Assembly (NCBI RefSeq): GCF_005405425.1
Contig: NZ_BJEA01000011.1
Coordinates: 104,991 to 168,990, forward strand
DNA from: Lactiplantibacillus modestisalitolerans
Lineage (GTDB): Bacteria; Bacillota; Bacilli; Lactobacillales; Lactobacillaceae
DNA length: 64,000 nucleotides
Direction of reading: 5' to 3'
Position 1 is the stretch's first letter. Each line of letters opens with the position of its first letter. Positions 63,790 through 64,000 of this stretch are shown piece by piece. The translations under genes were made by a program, and so were the position numbers. Below the pieces are notes generated by a model. That model was not told where the DNA came from and searched no databases. It saw nothing but the letters and a program-made list of their open reading frames with translations.

Positions 63790-64000
63790 AGCGGTAAAAA
63801 ACAAAGAAGATTCGAACTTCCACCGCATGCAATTTTATTTTTAGGCCTTGTAAACGCCGGTATATCAACGTTTTAAATTTTAATTCTCAAGTTCGAACCT
63901 GGTCAAATGCATTTTTTGAACTTTTTTTCTACGTCTTGTCAATAAGAATGTTGTTAAATCAATGTTTTATGATAAGAAGTTTAGGGCCTATGTTCCGGAA
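63790..64000. other. AT-rich window edge with tRNA T-arm-like pieces
   Basis: No gene can be supported. On the minus strand GGAAGTTCGAATCTTCT (about 63795-63811) looks like a tRNA T-arm and a second TTCGAAC lies at about 63892-63898; neither belongs to a full tRNA. The last bases read, on the minus strand, as the end of a possible protein (NIGPKLLIIKH then stop), too short to judge. Confidence 0.35.

Overview
The window looks like a chromosomal segment of a low-to-mid GC Gram-positive lactic acid bacterium (family Lactobacillaceae, probably near Lactiplantibacillus). The pointers are the Bacillus-type order rlmB-yacP-sigma factor-rpmG-secE-nusG-rplKA-rplJL, strong GGAGG ribosome binding sites with several TTG/GTG starts, cysteine aminopeptidase PepC, a class Ib ribonucleotide reductase, a ManR/sigma-54 controlled mannose PTS with ManO, and a T-box ahead of cysS. 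The genus is inference from gene content; no 16S rRNA gene is present.

Layout. 1-0.8 kb: the end of an ABC-F ATPase. 0.9-3.7 kb: a tsaB-rimI-rimI paralogue-tsaD operon (minus strand) for t6A tRNA modification and acetylation. 4.0-9.8 kb: a 2-aminoethylphosphonate unit on the plus strand, with transporter phnD-C-E1-E2, phosphonatase phnX and transaminase phnW behind a structured leader. 9.8-10.8 kb: galE. 11-19.7 kb (minus): acyl-ACP thioesterase, rsmI, yabA, holB, the PII-like c-di-AMP receptor, tmk, yaaL, recR, ybaB, dnaX, SRP RNA, tadA and a 16S methyltransferase. 20-23.5 kb: nrdH-nrdE-nrdF behind NrdR-like boxes, followed by a LOG-family gene. 24-29.6 kb: mprF, an aldo/keto reductase, and an acetyltransferase divergent from a LysR regulator. 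29.6-43.3 kb (minus): rplL, rplJ with an L10 leader, rplA, rplK, an inserted alpha/beta hydrolase, nusG, secE, rpmG, a sigma factor, yacP, rlmB, mrnC, cysS with a T-box, gltX, a PIN/TRAM protein, radA and a dUTPase. 43.5-46 kb (plus): a small acetyltransferase, rpiA and pepC. 46-50.7 kb: an array of three ~85-bp repeats, gpmA, a DMT transporter, an AEC transporter and an LCP-family protein. 51.1-55.4 kb (minus): fabH-accB-accC-accD-accA. 56-63.3 kb (minus): the mannose-family PTS (fused IIAB, IIC, IID, ManO), then ManR with a separate IIA and IIB. 63.3-64 kb: an AT-rich control region and a gene-poor edge.

How genes work together. The phn genes make a self-contained route from imported 2-aminoethylphosphonate to phosphate, alanine and acetaldehyde. 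The mannose PTS has a canonical -24/-12 promoter, and the neighbouring ManR is a GAFTGA-containing sigma-54 activator with PTS-type regulatory domains. The acc genes make malonyl-CoA for fatty acid synthesis and FabH starts the chain.

The least explained signal is a pair of ~380-bp non-coding direct repeats (50760-51140 and 55590-55974) that bracket the fabH-acc operon. Each folds into the same multi-branched structure (18-bp closing stem and internal stems), and one terminal hairpin has a different sequence in each copy but still pairs. Pieces that look like the ends of the same element occur in the cysS leader (about 38070-38131). This is the best candidate for an undescribed structured RNA or mobile repeat.
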